NCBI GenBank assembly: GCA_017430325.1
Contig: JAFRNE010000038.1
Coordinates: 38,848-102,847, forward strand
Length of the DNA: 64,000 bases
Source of the DNA: Eubacterium sp.
GTDB taxonomy: Bacteria; Bacillota; Clostridia; Lachnospirales; Lachnospiraceae
Direction of reading: 5' to 3'
Part shown: positions 43,547 through 53,301 of the stretch, one piece after another
How the letters are laid out: every line of letters starts with the position of its first letter
How positions within the stretch are numbered: position 1 is the first letter of the stretch
Position numbers and translations under genes: made by a program
The notes under the pieces: model-generated
Database searches by the model: none
What the model was told of the DNA's origin: nothing
The model's input: only the letters and a program-made list of their open reading frames with translations

Positions 43547-45511
43547 ATGAAAAAACGCAGCATTAAGGCTGTATTTCTTACAATTCTTCTTTCTTTATCT
43601 CTACTCTCCGGCTGCGGCAAGGAGGAGGAATATCAGGACGTTACGACGCGTCAGCACAATCCTATTTCCACAGCTTCAACCGATAATACAGGCGATACCG
43701 GTACAGCTACCCTTGACACAACTGAGAATTCCACTACCGAAGAGCCGACTGCCGAAGCACCTTCGGGCATAAAAATAACAGACAAGGCAAAGCTGATCAG
43801 TACTGATACTCTTCTTTATGAAATAACCGATCTTATTCCTGAGAAGGATGACATGATCATCATGGATATCGCCGCTGACGGTAACGGTAATCTTCTCATT
43901 CTTTACCAGAATACCTTTTTCACCGAAGGCACCGGCTACTCTGTTGACTGCCTCAATCTTGCAAGCGGCGAGATCACAACCCTTTATGATAAAGAGATTA
44001 TCTTCTCAGAAGATGCGCGTGATGTAGCTTTTTGTACCATGAAATTTGTTTCTGTTGATCCGCTTGTCATCTACGAAGCAATCGACAGAAGGTATTATTT
44101 CCCGGATACTGATTTCGGCTGCACAGATAGTGTTGACGAACTGTATTACCCACAGAATGTATTCAGCTATGCCGGAAAGCTCTATGCCAATACTTCTGCT
44201 GGTACCGTTTACAGGACCGATGTTGATAACGGTGTACCTTCTGTGACTATTCTCTGGGAAGCTCCGAATTCCTGTGAGGCATTCGGTTTTGAGAAGCAAA
44301 ACGGATATATTGTCACCCTCAGCGCCTATCCAAAATACAAGGACACAAATACAAAGGTGTATTTTGATATAGACCTTAAAAACGGTACGCTCCTTGAAAC
44401 CTATACGACAGAGGACATCATTGATTACTGCCTCTCTCATACTACTGATGCTAATATTTATGCTCATTACATGACCAGCGATGAGTCCTATATATATATC
44501 AGACGGTCTGATGAGACCATGCTTAAACTATTTCCTGCAGGCGACGATGAACTGACCAAGTATTTACGCAAAGGATATCTTAACGTGAAATCAGGTGACT
44601 TTTCACTTTCGGAAGATGGCTTTGTATTCTTTGCAGGCAACAGCGTTGATATTGATGACTATATTCTTTTCTGGGATACCAGCTGCACAGAACCTGAGAC
44701 CTACACGGAGACTCGCACGCCATATAAGGTCGTGAATGTCAACAAGGAGTCTACCGAGGCTTACGCGAAGGAGCTCAGCGAGAAGTTCGACGTAGATATA
44801 CATATATATCTCGATGGTATGCCGAATGTATTTGACTACGATATCTACCCTGAGGAAGACTATGCCAGTGATTACAGGCTTCTCGCACTTATAGACACCT
44901 GCTATTCCAAATACCCTGAAGGCTTCCTTGCTCAGCTGGGCGGCACTGTTCCGCTCCGCATCTATCTTGCAAATGCAATGGTGGGAAGCGGCGATAATAC
45001 AGTTGCCTCTGCTGCGGGCCTTGTAAATACCGACGAATACGGCAACTACATCTTCTTCTCAACCTTCAGCACAAATGCAAATAGTGACACTATATATCAC
45101 GAAACCATGCATGTTATTTACAACAACCTGGTCGATAACGGTTTCTTCTTTGATTATCAGGACCAGTGGTTCAATACCAATCCTCCTGATTTCGAATACG
45201 GTTATACTTATAACGCCGACGAGCTTCCGAGCGCTGAATACACCAGCGAAAACCTTGGTGTTGATCCGGACATAAATAATGTTTACTTCATATCACCTTA
45301 TTCGAAGACTTACATGACCGAAGAAATAGCTACACTTATGGGCGCTCTTCTGTCACAGGAGGTTCCTCCAAGATACTTTACCGGCGTTCATATGCAGGAA
45401 AAATGCAACCTCCTCTTTGAAATAATCCGCAAAGGCTTCGACACCACCGGCTGGCCGGAGAAGGTCTTCTGGGAGGAGCAGCTTCAGAAGGCGATTGATT
45501 CTAATAACTGA
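43547..45511 (+). CDS. Lipoprotein with HExxH metallopeptidase motif
   Basis: Precursor of 654 residues. The signal (MKKRSIKAVFLTILLSLSLL, lipobox LSGC, Cys23) is followed by a Thr-rich linker and a large domain that may be a beta-propeller-like fold (repeats of GNGNLLILYQ style). Near residue 518 lies IYHETMHVIYNN, an HExxH zinc-peptidase motif, and 78 residues later TEEIATLMGALL supplies a possible third ligand of the gluzincin type. Surface-anchored peptidase is the best reading. GGGGGTG precedes the ATG. No partner gene is evident. Confidence 0.78.
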   Translation: MKKRSIKAVFLTILLSLSLLSGCGKEEEYQDVTTRQHNPISTASTDNTGDTGTATLDTTENSTTEEPTAEAPSGIKITDKAKLISTDTLLYEITDLIPEKDDMIIMDIAADGNGNLLILYQNTFFTEGTGYSVDCLNLASGEITTLYDKEIIFSEDARDVAFCTMKFVSVDPLVIYEAIDRRYYFPDTDFGCTDSVDELYYPQNVFSYAGKLYANTSAGTVYRTDVDNGVPSVTILWEAPNSCEAFGFEKQNGYIVTLSAYPKYKDTNTKVYFDIDLKNGTLLETYTTEDIIDYCLSHTTDANIYAHYMTSDESYIYIRRSDETMLKLFPAGDDELTKYLRKGYLNVKSGDFSLSEDGFVFFAGNSVDIDDYILFWDTSCTEPETYTETRTPYKVVNVNKESTEAYAKELSEKFDVDIHIYLDGMPNVFDYDIYPEEDYASDYRLLALIDTCYSKYPEGFLAQLGGTVPLRIYLANAMVGSGDNTVASAAGLVNTDEYGNYIFFSTFSTNANSDTIYHETMHVIYNNLVDNGFFFDYQDQWFNTNPPDFEYGYTYNADELPSAEYTSENLGVDPDINNVYFISPYSKTYMTEEIATLMGALLSQEVPPRYFTGVHMQEKCNLLFEIIRKGFDTTGWPEKVFWEEQLQKAIDSNN

Positions 45512-45553
45512 TAAACATTGATACAGACTGAAATACACAATAAACCATAAACG

Positions 45554-45594
45554 CAAAAAAACACAGATTAGTTAACTCTTCTCTGTGTTTTTTT
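45554..45594. terminator. Bidirectional terminator
   Basis: AAAAACACAGA / TCTGTGTTTTT stem with a 15-nt loop and long A/T tracts on both sides, between the convergent lipoprotein and symporter genes. Confidence 0.85.
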
Positions 45595-45622
45595 GATCTC
45601 CAAATCCATTCAGGATGCTATA

Positions 45623-46999
45623 TTATTTATTATTCTTTCTCACGGATAATAGCGCGATTACAAGCGAGAATCCCATACCTATCAGTGACATATTATTCTC
45701 TACAAATTCCGGCAGGTTAAGCTTCGTCACAAACTCAGGGAAGTAAGCTCCTGCGATTCCGAAAGCACCGCCGCATACAACTGCGGCAACCCATACAGGG
45801 ATCACTATCCTTCTCTTCTTATATGCGAAGATCACTATCAGCAGTGGGAAGATAACTCCCGGTGTATAAACTGAATATGCATTACTGAGAAGTGTTATGA
45901 TGTCGCCGTCGCCTGAAAGGGCCATGACCATAGACAGTCCGCCAAATACAAGTATTGCAGCTCTTACCAGAAGCACGCTGTCCTTTCTGATGATATCCTT
46001 AACGAAGATCGTTGATGCATTTACCAGGCAGGTATCTGTCGAGGAAAGTATCGCCGAAACAAGTCCCAGCGAAAGGATTATGCCGACCGGTGCAGGAATA
46101 CTGTTCTTTATCACATACATCAGTGCATTCATACTTCCCAGCGCTTCTGATGAAATATTGTATTTTGCCCACATTCCGATAAGTACGATTATCACCGCAT
46201 AGATGAGAAGCGCCAATCCTCCGGTCAGGGCTGATTTCTTTGCTGTTTTTTCGTCCTTCGAGATAAGGTTTCTGGACATGATGTCCGGTCCGATGAAGTA
46301 AACGCCTCCGATCACGAAGAACTGTGTCAGCAGATTTATCGGTCTGTAGTCTTTATTTATAAACTCTATATTATTTGCAACGCTTGAAGTATCGCCGTCT
46401 GCGAAGAAGTAAAGATATATGCAGCAGGCTGTGATTCCCAGCACTATCATTACAAACTGCACTGCATCCGTCTTTACAACCGAAAGCTGTCCGCCGATGG
46501 TCGTATAAAGTATTACGCAGATCGCAACAACGATAAATACTGTCTTACTGCTCTTTCCGGTAATGAATGAAATAACTCCGCTCATTGCTACCAGCTGTCC
46601 CGCGATTATACCGATCCACGAAACTACGATAACTATCGATATGATCAGTTCTGCCGGCCTTCCTGCCATTATCCTGACCGCGTGTGGAAGCGTATCTGCA
46701 TTCAGGCTTCTTACCTTCTCAGATATCAGAAGTGACTGAAGAAGAAGTCCAATCGCTCCAAATATCAGCCACCATATTCCCGGAAAACCGATATTATAAA
46801 CTGTTGTCGTGATACCCATGGTGGTTGACGCGCCGATCATTGTTGCAAGAAGTGACATGATGACCACAAAGCTTGTCTGATTCTTTCCCGCTGCCGCAAA
46901 ATCACTGAAGTTCTTTGCCTTCCTGATATCGATGATACCGATCACGATCAATACCGCCAGATAGATAACAAGTAATACTGTAAGTACTGTGCTGTTCAT
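45623..46999 (-). CDS. Sodium:solute symporter, SSS family
   Basis: Membrane protein of 458 residues with about 13 hydrophobic segments. SSS features are FSDFAAAGKNQTSFVVIMSL, IGASTTMGITTTVYNIGFPG and ILSLGLVSAILSSTDTCLVN, the latter including Ser/Thr residues of the second sodium site. Substrate is not clear; relatives take up proline, pantothenate or sugars. The ATG at 46999 has GAGG 9 nt upstream. A promoter whose -35 is embedded in a 22-bp inverted repeat lies 112 nt upstream. Confidence 0.9.
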   Translation of the reverse strand: MNSTVLTVLLVIYLAVLIVIGIIDIRKAKNFSDFAAAGKNQTSFVVIMSLLATMIGASTTMGITTTVYNIGFPGIWWLIFGAIGLLLQSLLISEKVRSLNADTLPHAVRIMAGRPAELIISIVIVVSWIGIIAGQLVAMSGVISFITGKSSKTVFIVVAICVILYTTIGGQLSVVKTDAVQFVMIVLGITACCIYLYFFADGDTSSVANNIEFINKDYRPINLLTQFFVIGGVYFIGPDIMSRNLISKDEKTAKKSALTGGLALLIYAVIIVLIGMWAKYNISSEALGSMNALMYVIKNSIPAPVGIILSLGLVSAILSSTDTCLVNASTIFVKDIIRKDSVLLVRAAILVFGGLSMVMALSGDGDIITLLSNAYSVYTPGVIFPLLIVIFAYKKRRIVIPVWVAAVVCGGAFGIAGAYFPEFVTKLNLPEFVENNMSLIGMGFSLVIALLSVRKNNK

Positions 47000-47111
47000 T
47001 TTCTTATGCCTCGCTTGATGTCTTATATTTAGATCATCGGCTGACTGTAACATATGCAAGCTGAATCAATGATGTAATAATTTATGTTCAGTCATCGACG
47101 ATCCGTGATGT

Positions 47112-47175
47112 ATCATAATACAACAGGAAGATATTGTCAACCTTTTTTCATTCAAAGGTTGACAATATCTTCCTG
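47112..47175 (-). promoter_or_regulatory. Promoter with large inverted repeat upstream of the symporter
   Basis: TTGACA (47135-47140) and TATGAT (47112-47117) with a 17-bp spacer on the minus strand. The -35 lies inside the left arm of a perfect 22-bp inverted repeat (47124-47145 and 47154-47175) with an 8-nt spacer. The right arm carries a second TTGACA facing the other way, without a good -10. Confidence 0.75.
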
Positions 47176-47255
47176 TATGGTGACAAACAGACATTTTTCT
47201 AAATCATGTTTGTCTACTATTATCTATTAATCCCGCGTACACACTATTACAGTAT

Positions 47256-48329
47256 TTACGCCTCTTCTACATTTGCAAGCTTTGCGGCCTGATCTGCAGC
47301 TGTAAGGCTGTCGATGATCTCCTGGATGTCTCCGTTGAGTATTTCCTCAAGTCTGTAAAGTGTAAGCTTGATCCTGTGATCTGTAACACGTCCCTGTGGG
47401 AAGTTGTAGGTACGGATCTTCTCTGAACGGTCACCGGTACCGATCTGGCTTCTTCTAGCCTCTGCCTCTGCATCGTGAGCCTTCTGCTGCTCGATATCAT
47501 AAAGCTTTGTACGAAGAAGTGCGAAAGCCTTAGCTCTGTTCTGGATCTGTGACTTCTCTGTCTGGCTGTAGATTACGATTCCTGTAGGAATATGTGTAAG
47601 TCTTACGGCAGAGTCGGTTGTATTTACGCACTGACCACCGTTTCCGGAAGCACGCATAACGTCGATCCTGATATCCTTCTCATCGATAACAACGTCAACC
47701 TCTTCAGCCTCAGGCATGATTGCAACTGTTGCTGTAGATGTGTGAATACGTCCGCCTGACTCAGTCTCAGGAACTCTCTGTACACGGTGAACGCCGCTTT
47801 CGTATTTAAGCTTTGAATATGCACCCTTACCAAGGATGTTGAAGATAACCTCCTTGAAACCACCGATACCGTTCTCATTGCTGTCGATGATCTCGATCTT
47901 CCACCTGTGACTTTCTGCATAGTGCTGATACATTCTGAAGAGCTCGCCTGCGAAGAGAGCTGCCTCGTCTCCACCTGCACCTGCACGGATTTCAACAACA
48001 ACGTTCTTGTCATCGTTAGGATCCTTAGGAAGAAGAAGTATCTTAAGCTCCTGCTCGCATACCTCAACATGCTTCTTAGCCTCTGAAAGCTCCTCTCGAG
48101 CCATCTCCTTCATCTCTTCGTCAGATTCCATGTCGATAATCTCCAGGCTGTCAGCAACATCCTGCTTAGCCTGCTTGTACTCATTGTATTTCTCTACGAT
48201 CGGAGCGATGTCGCTCTGATCCTTCATAAGCTTTCTGTAACGCTCCTGGTCATTAACAACTGCCGGATCTGAAAGCTCCTTTAATATCTCATTTAACTTC
48301 TCTACGAGGTCATCTAATTTATCAAACAT
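47256..48329 (-). CDS. prfA: Peptide chain release factor 1
   Basis: RF1 ends translation at UAA and UAG. The class I signature is complete: [20 protein letters not shown] and, near residue 230, [19 protein letters not shown], where GGQ triggers peptide hydrolysis. The frame is uninterrupted, unlike many prfB genes. Length 357 is typical. AGGAGAG precedes the ATG. prmC, which methylates the GGQ glutamine, follows upstream in the same direction. Confidence 0.97.
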   Translation of the reverse strand: MFDKLDDLVEKLNEILKELSDPAVVNDQERYRKLMKDQSDIAPIVEKYNEYKQAKQDVADSLEIIDMESDEEMKEMAREELSEAKKHVEVCEQELKILLLPKDPNDDKNVVVEIRAGAGGDEAALFAGELFRMYQHYAESHRWKIEIIDSNENGIGGFKEVIFNILGKGAYSKLKYESGVHRVQRVPETESGGRIHTSTATVAIMPEAEEVDVVIDEKDIRIDVMRASGNGGQCVNTTDSAVRLTHIPTGIVIYSQTEKSQIQNRAKAFALLRTKLYDIEQQKAHDAEAEARRSQIGTGDRSEKIRTYNFPQGRVTDHRIKLTLYRLEEILNGDIQEIIDSLTAADQAAKLANVEEA

Positions 48330-48362
48330 TTTCTTCTCTCCTATATTCTAAATATTTTTATT

Positions 48363-49322
48363 CTAACCGAATCTCAGCAGGTCGATCTCAATCTTTCTTA
48401 CTTCTTCTTTTGCAAGCTTTCCTGAAACCACTCTGTCCAGTCCTGCCAGATCCTTTACCAGTTTAATGTCGGTAAATCCTGCCTCTACAAGAAGCTTCCT
48501 CGTGTCCTCATACTGATCATATCCTATCTCTAAAAATATCGCGCCCCCCGGGTTCAGGTATTTTGGCGCTTCACCTATTATCCTTCTATAGAACTTCATT
48601 CCGTCCTTGTCGCCGTCCAGCGCAAGCATCGGTTCAAAGTCCTTAACCTCCTCCATCAGAGTCGGTATAACATCACTTCTGATATACGGAGGGTTACTTA
48701 CTATTACGTCAAATCTGTTATTTATATCAGTCGCAGCCTGTGCTGCCGGAACATCATCTGATCCGTTATCTTTTCCCGAAAACGCCTCATAAACATCCGT
48801 TTTAACAAGCTTTACACCGGCTTCCAGCTGCTCTGCATTCTTCCCTGCAACTCTAAGCGCCTCCTCGGAAATATCAGCCAGCGTAACACTGTCTGCCACG
48901 CCCTTAGCCTTTCTCGAAAGAAAACAGCTTATTCCTATGCAGCCTGAGCCTGTGCACATATCAAGCAAGCTGACCGGCTTATCGGCGCTGTTCTCATCAA
49001 GGTATTTTAAAACCTCTTCCACAAGCACTTCCGTGTCTGATCTCGGTATCAGAACCGCCTCATCCACATAGAAATCATATTCCATGAATCCAACAGAATG
49101 CATGATGTACTGAAGCGGATAATGGCTTGCTCTTTTCTCGATCAGCTTTAAATACTCCTCAGCCTTTTCAGCCTCAGCTTCCTTGTCCCTACCGAGTATC
49201 AGTGCAGTCTCATCCAGCCCAAACACGTATTTTATAAGAGTTTTACTGTCATATGCAGCATTGTCGATTCCGGCTTCTTCCAGCCTTCCTGTGCCCTGCT
49301 GCATTAATTCATATAAAATCAT
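48363..49322 (-). CDS. prmC: Peptide chain release factor N5-glutamine methyltransferase
   Basis: Methylates the glutamine of the GGQ motif of release factors. SAM motif I is LLDMCTGSGCIGISC; motif IV is VIVSNPPYI, diagnostic for glutamine/adenine N-methyltransferases. The N-terminal helical domain is complete. The ATG at 49322 follows the stop of DUF1385 and is preceded by GAGAAG; a TTG at 49337 overlapping that gene is the alternative. Located immediately upstream of prfA in transcription order. Confidence 0.94.
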   Translation of the reverse strand: MILYELMQQGTGRLEEAGIDNAAYDSKTLIKYVFGLDETALILGRDKEAEAEKAEEYLKLIEKRASHYPLQYIMHSVGFMEYDFYVDEAVLIPRSDTEVLVEEVLKYLDENSADKPVSLLDMCTGSGCIGISCFLSRKAKGVADSVTLADISEEALRVAGKNAEQLEAGVKLVKTDVYEAFSGKDNGSDDVPAAQAATDINNRFDVIVSNPPYIRSDVIPTLMEEVKDFEPMLALDGDKDGMKFYRRIIGEAPKYLNPGGAIFLEIGYDQYEDTRKLLVEAGFTDIKLVKDLAGLDRVVSGKLAKEEVRKIEIDLLRFG

Positions 49323-49326
49323 CCGA

Positions 49327-50370
49327 TCACTTCTCAAACGAATTGTTTCTTACACATTCGATATATTCTCTCCAGTCGATAACTGCCTCGACTGACTTTA
49401 TAGCAACCTCGCATATCTCTGCGTCCGGCTCCCTTGTTGTAAGCCTCTGTACCCAGAAGCCCGGCTGACTGAGTGCTCTTGCAAGCCAGTTCTCATGCTT
49501 TCCCGCGTACCTGATTATTTCATAGGAAATACCGGCGATCACAGGGATAAGCAGCAGTCTCGAAACCAGTCTCAGCCACATAACCTTAGTTCTTATAAAC
49601 ATAAAAAGTATGATACTTAAGAACATCACTATGAAAAGGAAGCTCGTACCGCAGCGTCTGTGGAAACGTGTATGCTTCAGCACGTTCTCCGGAGTCAGCT
49701 CGTCGCCGGCCTCCATACAGTTTATGGTTTTATGCTCTGCACCGTGATACATAAACGTCCTGTGTATCTCTTCCATCTTCGAGATTGCCCAGACATAAGC
49801 GATAAATATCGCCATTCTCAGCAAGCCCTCCACAAGATTTACGAGGATCGAGCTGTCGGTCACCTTATAGAGAAGGCCTGCAACATAGGTTGGAAGAAGC
49901 ATAAATACAGCTATTGCAAATGCCAGCGATATTATAAGTGTGAGAACCAGGTAGCCACTGCTTCCTTCCTTCTCCTTTTCCTTCTCTCTGGATTTCTTGA
50001 AGCTTTCCTTCTTCTTTTCAACCTTAGTCTGAAGCTTATCAGCCTTATCGGCCTTACCCTCAGCCTTAAGTTCTTCTATCTTCTTTTCCTTACCGGCTAT
50101 CCATTCCTCTTCGTATTTCTCATCCGAATCATCATATTCAGCCGATTTCATAAGTGTACCGATACCGATATAAAGCGATTCGATGAAGTTTACGACGCCT
50201 CTCAGGATCGGTATTCTGAAGAGAATACATTTACTTCCGAACGAATTGTATTTAGTTACTGTAACATCTATCTCATGATCCGGCTTTCTGACCGAAAGCG
50301 CATAGCTGTCCGGTCCCTTCATCATTATTCCTTCAAGGACTGCCTGACCACCAATATGAACCTCTTTCAT
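49327..50370 (-). CDS. DUF1385 (YqhQ-like) membrane protein
   Basis: Protein of 347 residues. IGGQAVLEGIMMKGPDSYAL is the diagnostic DUF1385 opening; later FMYHGAEHKTINCMEAG and HTRFHRRCGTSFL are strongly conserved. Five or so membrane segments. A Lys/Glu/Asp-rich insertion (about 100-145) separates the soluble N-terminus from the membrane part. Molecular function is unknown; it is usually linked to rpmE and prfA as here. Confidence 0.93.
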   Translation of the reverse strand: MKEVHIGGQAVLEGIMMKGPDSYALSVRKPDHEIDVTVTKYNSFGSKCILFRIPILRGVVNFIESLYIGIGTLMKSAEYDDSDEKYEEEWIAGKEKKIEELKAEGKADKADKLQTKVEKKKESFKKSREKEKEKEGSSGYLVLTLIISLAFAIAVFMLLPTYVAGLLYKVTDSSILVNLVEGLLRMAIFIAYVWAISKMEEIHRTFMYHGAEHKTINCMEAGDELTPENVLKHTRFHRRCGTSFLFIVMFLSIILFMFIRTKVMWLRLVSRLLLIPVIAGISYEIIRYAGKHENWLARALSQPGFWVQRLTTREPDAEICEVAIKSVEAVIDWREYIECVRNNSFEK

Positions 50371-50395
50371 ATTTTACCCCGATCAAACGATTATT

Positions 50396-50444
50396 AAAAA
50401 ATATGGCAATCTAGCTTGAGTATCGCCGGATTGCCATATTTTTT
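50396..50444 (-). terminator. Terminator of rpmE
   Basis: AATATGGCAATC / GATTGCCATATT stem with a 17-nt loop and flanking A and T runs, just after the rpmE stop codon. Confidence 0.85.
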
Positions 50445-50458
50445 CAAAACAATTTATA

Positions 50459-50659
50459 CTACTGAACGCCGTATTTCTTATTGAACTTATCAATACGTCC
50501 ACGGGCAGCAACATTCTTCTGCGTACCTGTGTAGAATGAATGGCACTTTGAGCAGATCTCAACGTGGATCTCCTTCTTGGTTGAACCTGTAACGAACTCG
50601 TTTCCGCAGTTACATACAACCTTTGCCTGATAATACTCCGGATGTACTCCTTCTCTCAT
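50459..50659 (-). CDS. rpmE: 50S ribosomal protein L31, zinc-binding type
   Basis: Protein of 66 residues with a zinc ribbon: Cys16, Cys18, Cys36 and Cys39 (VCNCGN and [11 protein letters not shown]). The C-terminal [10 protein letters not shown] is typical. The zinc-containing (C+) paralogue is the form made under zinc sufficiency in B. subtilis. Followed by its own terminator and then DUF1385. Confidence 0.97.
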   Translation of the reverse strand: MREGVHPEYYQAKVVCNCGNEFVTGSTKKEIHVEICSKCHSFYTGTQKNVAARGRIDKFNKKYGVQ

Positions 50660-50858
50660 TTCAATTTCTCCTTTAATATTAACGTATATGAGACACTATA
50701 CCGCCTTAGAAAAGTCCCGTGAACAAAACTATGCTGTATCTCGATCCCATACCAGCAACATCACAAATGATAACATACAAAACCAAAAGTTTCAAGTGTT
50801 TTCTTATAAATATAGTATTATTAATCTGCCATGTGTTCTGCTATTTAATTTTAGTTAT

Positions 50859-51377
50859 TTATGATCTTTTAAACGCATCTATCACACTCATCACCAGGAT
50901 GGTGAATAAAGCCGCGATTATGGCTCCAAGGGTGTTGTTGAAAATGTCATCAAACTCCAGATATCCGCGCTTTGTCAGTATCTGAAGCACTTCTATCGTT
51001 GTGGATATCGTAAGTGCAGTCAGTGCCGCCTTGAGCACCTTTTTCCGCTTTACGATGATCGGAACGAATATTCCTACCGGAGCAAGCATGATTATATTTA
51101 ACGCTACTTCGCCCTTCAGATACTCTCCCAGCTCGGTTCCCTTAAATATTTCCTTATAACTCCTGAACGGTCTGAAGACGCCCCATACTTCCTCGTCCCT
51201 CGTCCTGTCAAATACGGTCGAGGCAAACACCAGAAAGATATATGGTAACAGCAGTGAAAGCGCGATCCTTTTCGAAAAGCTGAGCTTTCTCGTGAGAATA
51301 AATACAACCACCATCATCAGAGCCGCAATGTAATAATAATGTGTCTTTATGTCCGCTACGCTGAATAAATAGTCTAT
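50859..51377 (-). CDS. VanZ-like membrane protein, probably starting at an AUA codon
   Basis: Membrane protein of the VanZ family: DRTRDEEVWGVFRPFRS, then NIIMLAPVGIFVPII, and EVLQILTKRGYLEFDDIFNN, GAIIAAL. The ATG at 51317 has no ribosome-binding site. In the same frame 20 codons upstream, AAGGAG stands 8 nt before an ATA codon (51375-51377), and the 20 codons between read like the N-terminal helix of such proteins (YLFSVADIKTHYYYIAAL). There is no ATG, GTG or TTG among them. Start taken as ATA with reserve. It begins 4 bp after the rho stop. Family role unclear; VanZ gives low-level teicoplanin resistance. Confidence 0.75.
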   Translation of the reverse strand: MDYLFSVADIKTHYYYIAALMMVVVFILTRKLSFSKRIALSLLLPYIFLVFASTVFDRTRDEEVWGVFRPFRSYKEIFKGTELGEYLKGEVALNIIMLAPVGIFVPIIVKRKKVLKAALTALTISTTIEVLQILTKRGYLEFDDIFNNTLGAIIAALFTILVMSVIDAFKRS

Positions 51378-51381
51378 TGTC

Positions 51382-53112
51382 TTATCTCCTTGTAAATATC
51401 TTCTTGCAGTAATCCAGGAACTCTCTGTTGTTCCTTGTCTTGGTAAATATCTTGATGATCTCCTCAGTTATCTCATCGCTCTTAAGGCCTCTGAGCTGTC
51501 TGTGGATATTATCAAGCACCTCCTGCTCCTCAGGTGTCAGAAGAAGGTCATCCTTTCTGGTTCCTGATTTAGCTATATCGATAGCCGGAAATACTCTCTT
51601 CTCCGACAGATTTCTGTCGAGAACAAGTTCCATATTACCGGTTCCCTTGAATTCCTCAAATACAACATCGTCCATACGGCTTCCTGTATCAATAAGAGCT
51701 GTCGCAAGGATCGTAAGGCTTCCGCCCTCTCTCATATTTCTTGCAGCTCCGAAGAACTTCTTAGGCATATGAAGAGCTGCCGGATCAAGGCCACCTGAAA
51801 GTGTACGTCCACTCGGTGCCACCGTAAGGTTATAGGCTCTTGAAAGTCTTGTGATACTATCGATAAGGATCACAACGTCCTTCTTACTCTCAACAAGTCT
51901 CTTCGCTCTCTCGATGACCATCTCCGAAACTCTCTTATGATGCTCAGGAAGCTCATCAAAGGTCGAATAGATAACCTCTGCATTTGGTCCTTCGATAGAT
52001 TCCTTGATATCAGTAACTTCCTCAGGTCTCTCATCAATAAGAAGCACCAGCAGGTTCATATCCGGATATGCAACACTGATCCTCTTGGCGATCTGCTTCA
52101 GAAGTGTTGTCTTACCTGCCTTAGGAGGTGAAACGATCATACCTCTCTGTCCCTTACCGATTGGTGAGAAAAGATCAACAATTCTCAGGGAAACAGGCGC
52201 ATTGTTGTAATCCAACTTGATCCTCTCATTCGGAAATATAGGTGTCATATCTTCGAAATGATGTCTTCTGCTTATCTCAGCCGGTGACATACCGTTTACA
52301 GACTCAATGAAAAGAAGCGCTCTGAACTTCTCATTTGCACCCATCTTCGTTCTGATAGGTCCTCTAATGATATCGCCTGTTCTGAGGCCAAACTTTCTGA
52401 TCTGCGCAGGTGATATGTATATATCCTTCTCACCCGGCATGTAATTATCGCTTCTAATAAAGCCATAGCCCTCAGAAAGCGCTTCAAGTATTCCTTCTGC
52501 ATATTCGCCGCTTGCAAGTGCCGGATTGTATTCCTGGCCATCATACTGCATCGTAGCCGGCGTCTCAGGCTTCTGCGCAGCCTCAGGTCTCTGGTTCTGA
52601 GTACTCTCTACTCTCTGGCTCTGAGCACTATCTACTCTCTGGCTCTGAGCCGCTTCAGACTTCTGCTCAACCTCAGCATTCTGTGCAGGCGCTTCTTTCT
52701 CCTGCACCTGTTCGGTCTTCTCTACCTTAGTCTGATTGTTGTTTCTTCTTCTGTTATCGGTATTTTTTCTGCCTGTTGACTTCTTATCTTTCTCATTCTT
52801 CTCTTCAGATGCTTCAGTCTTTTCAGCAGATTTCTTACCTGTAGCAGAAGCTGCTTTTTTCTCAGTCTTCTTCTCTGTAGTCTTCTTCTCCGCAGCAGCC
52901 TTCTTCTCAACAGACTTCTTCTCTTCAGCAGCCTTCTTCTCAACAGACTTCTTCTCTTCAGCAGCAGGCTTCTCTGCAGCCTTCTGCATCATAAGATCCA
53001 CATTAGTAAGAAGCTCTATAAGCTCTGCCTTCTTCAGCTTTTCGATGTCTCTCAGACCTTTTTCACCGGCGATCTTCTTCAGCTCGTCGATCTTCATCTT
53101 GCTGTAATTCAT
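51382..53112 (-). CDS. rho: Transcription termination factor Rho with long N-terminal insertion
   Basis: Hexameric RNA helicase. The N-terminal SAP-like helices ([19 protein letters not shown]) are followed by about 150 residues rich in Lys, Glu, Ala and Gln, including [11 protein letters not shown] twice in tandem and SQR/NQR repeats. The canonical RNA-binding domain ([20 protein letters not shown]) and ATPase ([35 protein letters not shown]) then follow. Total 576 residues compared with about 420 for E. coli Rho. Basic disordered insertions at this site are known in Rho of several phyla. AAGGAAA precedes the ATG. Confidence 0.96.
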   Translation of the reverse strand: MNYSKMKIDELKKIAGEKGLRDIEKLKKAELIELLTNVDLMMQKAAEKPAAEEKKSVEKKAAEEKKSVEKKAAAEKKTTEKKTEKKAASATGKKSAEKTEASEEKNEKDKKSTGRKNTDNRRRNNNQTKVEKTEQVQEKEAPAQNAEVEQKSEAAQSQRVDSAQSQRVESTQNQRPEAAQKPETPATMQYDGQEYNPALASGEYAEGILEALSEGYGFIRSDNYMPGEKDIYISPAQIRKFGLRTGDIIRGPIRTKMGANEKFRALLFIESVNGMSPAEISRRHHFEDMTPIFPNERIKLDYNNAPVSLRIVDLFSPIGKGQRGMIVSPPKAGKTTLLKQIAKRISVAYPDMNLLVLLIDERPEEVTDIKESIEGPNAEVIYSTFDELPEHHKRVSEMVIERAKRLVESKKDVVILIDSITRLSRAYNLTVAPSGRTLSGGLDPAALHMPKKFFGAARNMREGGSLTILATALIDTGSRMDDVVFEEFKGTGNMELVLDRNLSEKRVFPAIDIAKSGTRKDDLLLTPEEQEVLDNIHRQLRGLKSDEITEEIIKIFTKTRNNREFLDYCKKIFTRR

Positions 53113-53301
53113 ACATTTCCTTTCTTAGATCATATGTATTTATGTTTACGTTCATTATTTGTTAATGATACTTATGTATTTCGTTGCATTTATAAACGTT
53201 TTGTCGTATTCTATTAATACGGCACTCACGGAACCGGTACAAAAATAACCACCGCAGTTTCTTTGAGTATCCGTTATTTTCTATGTTTGAGGAGTTCTTT
53301 T

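Noticed and set aside
50383..50619. Minus-strand frame of 78 codons over rpmE
   Set aside because: Same strand but other frame of rpmE and its terminator; rpmE itself is unmistakable.
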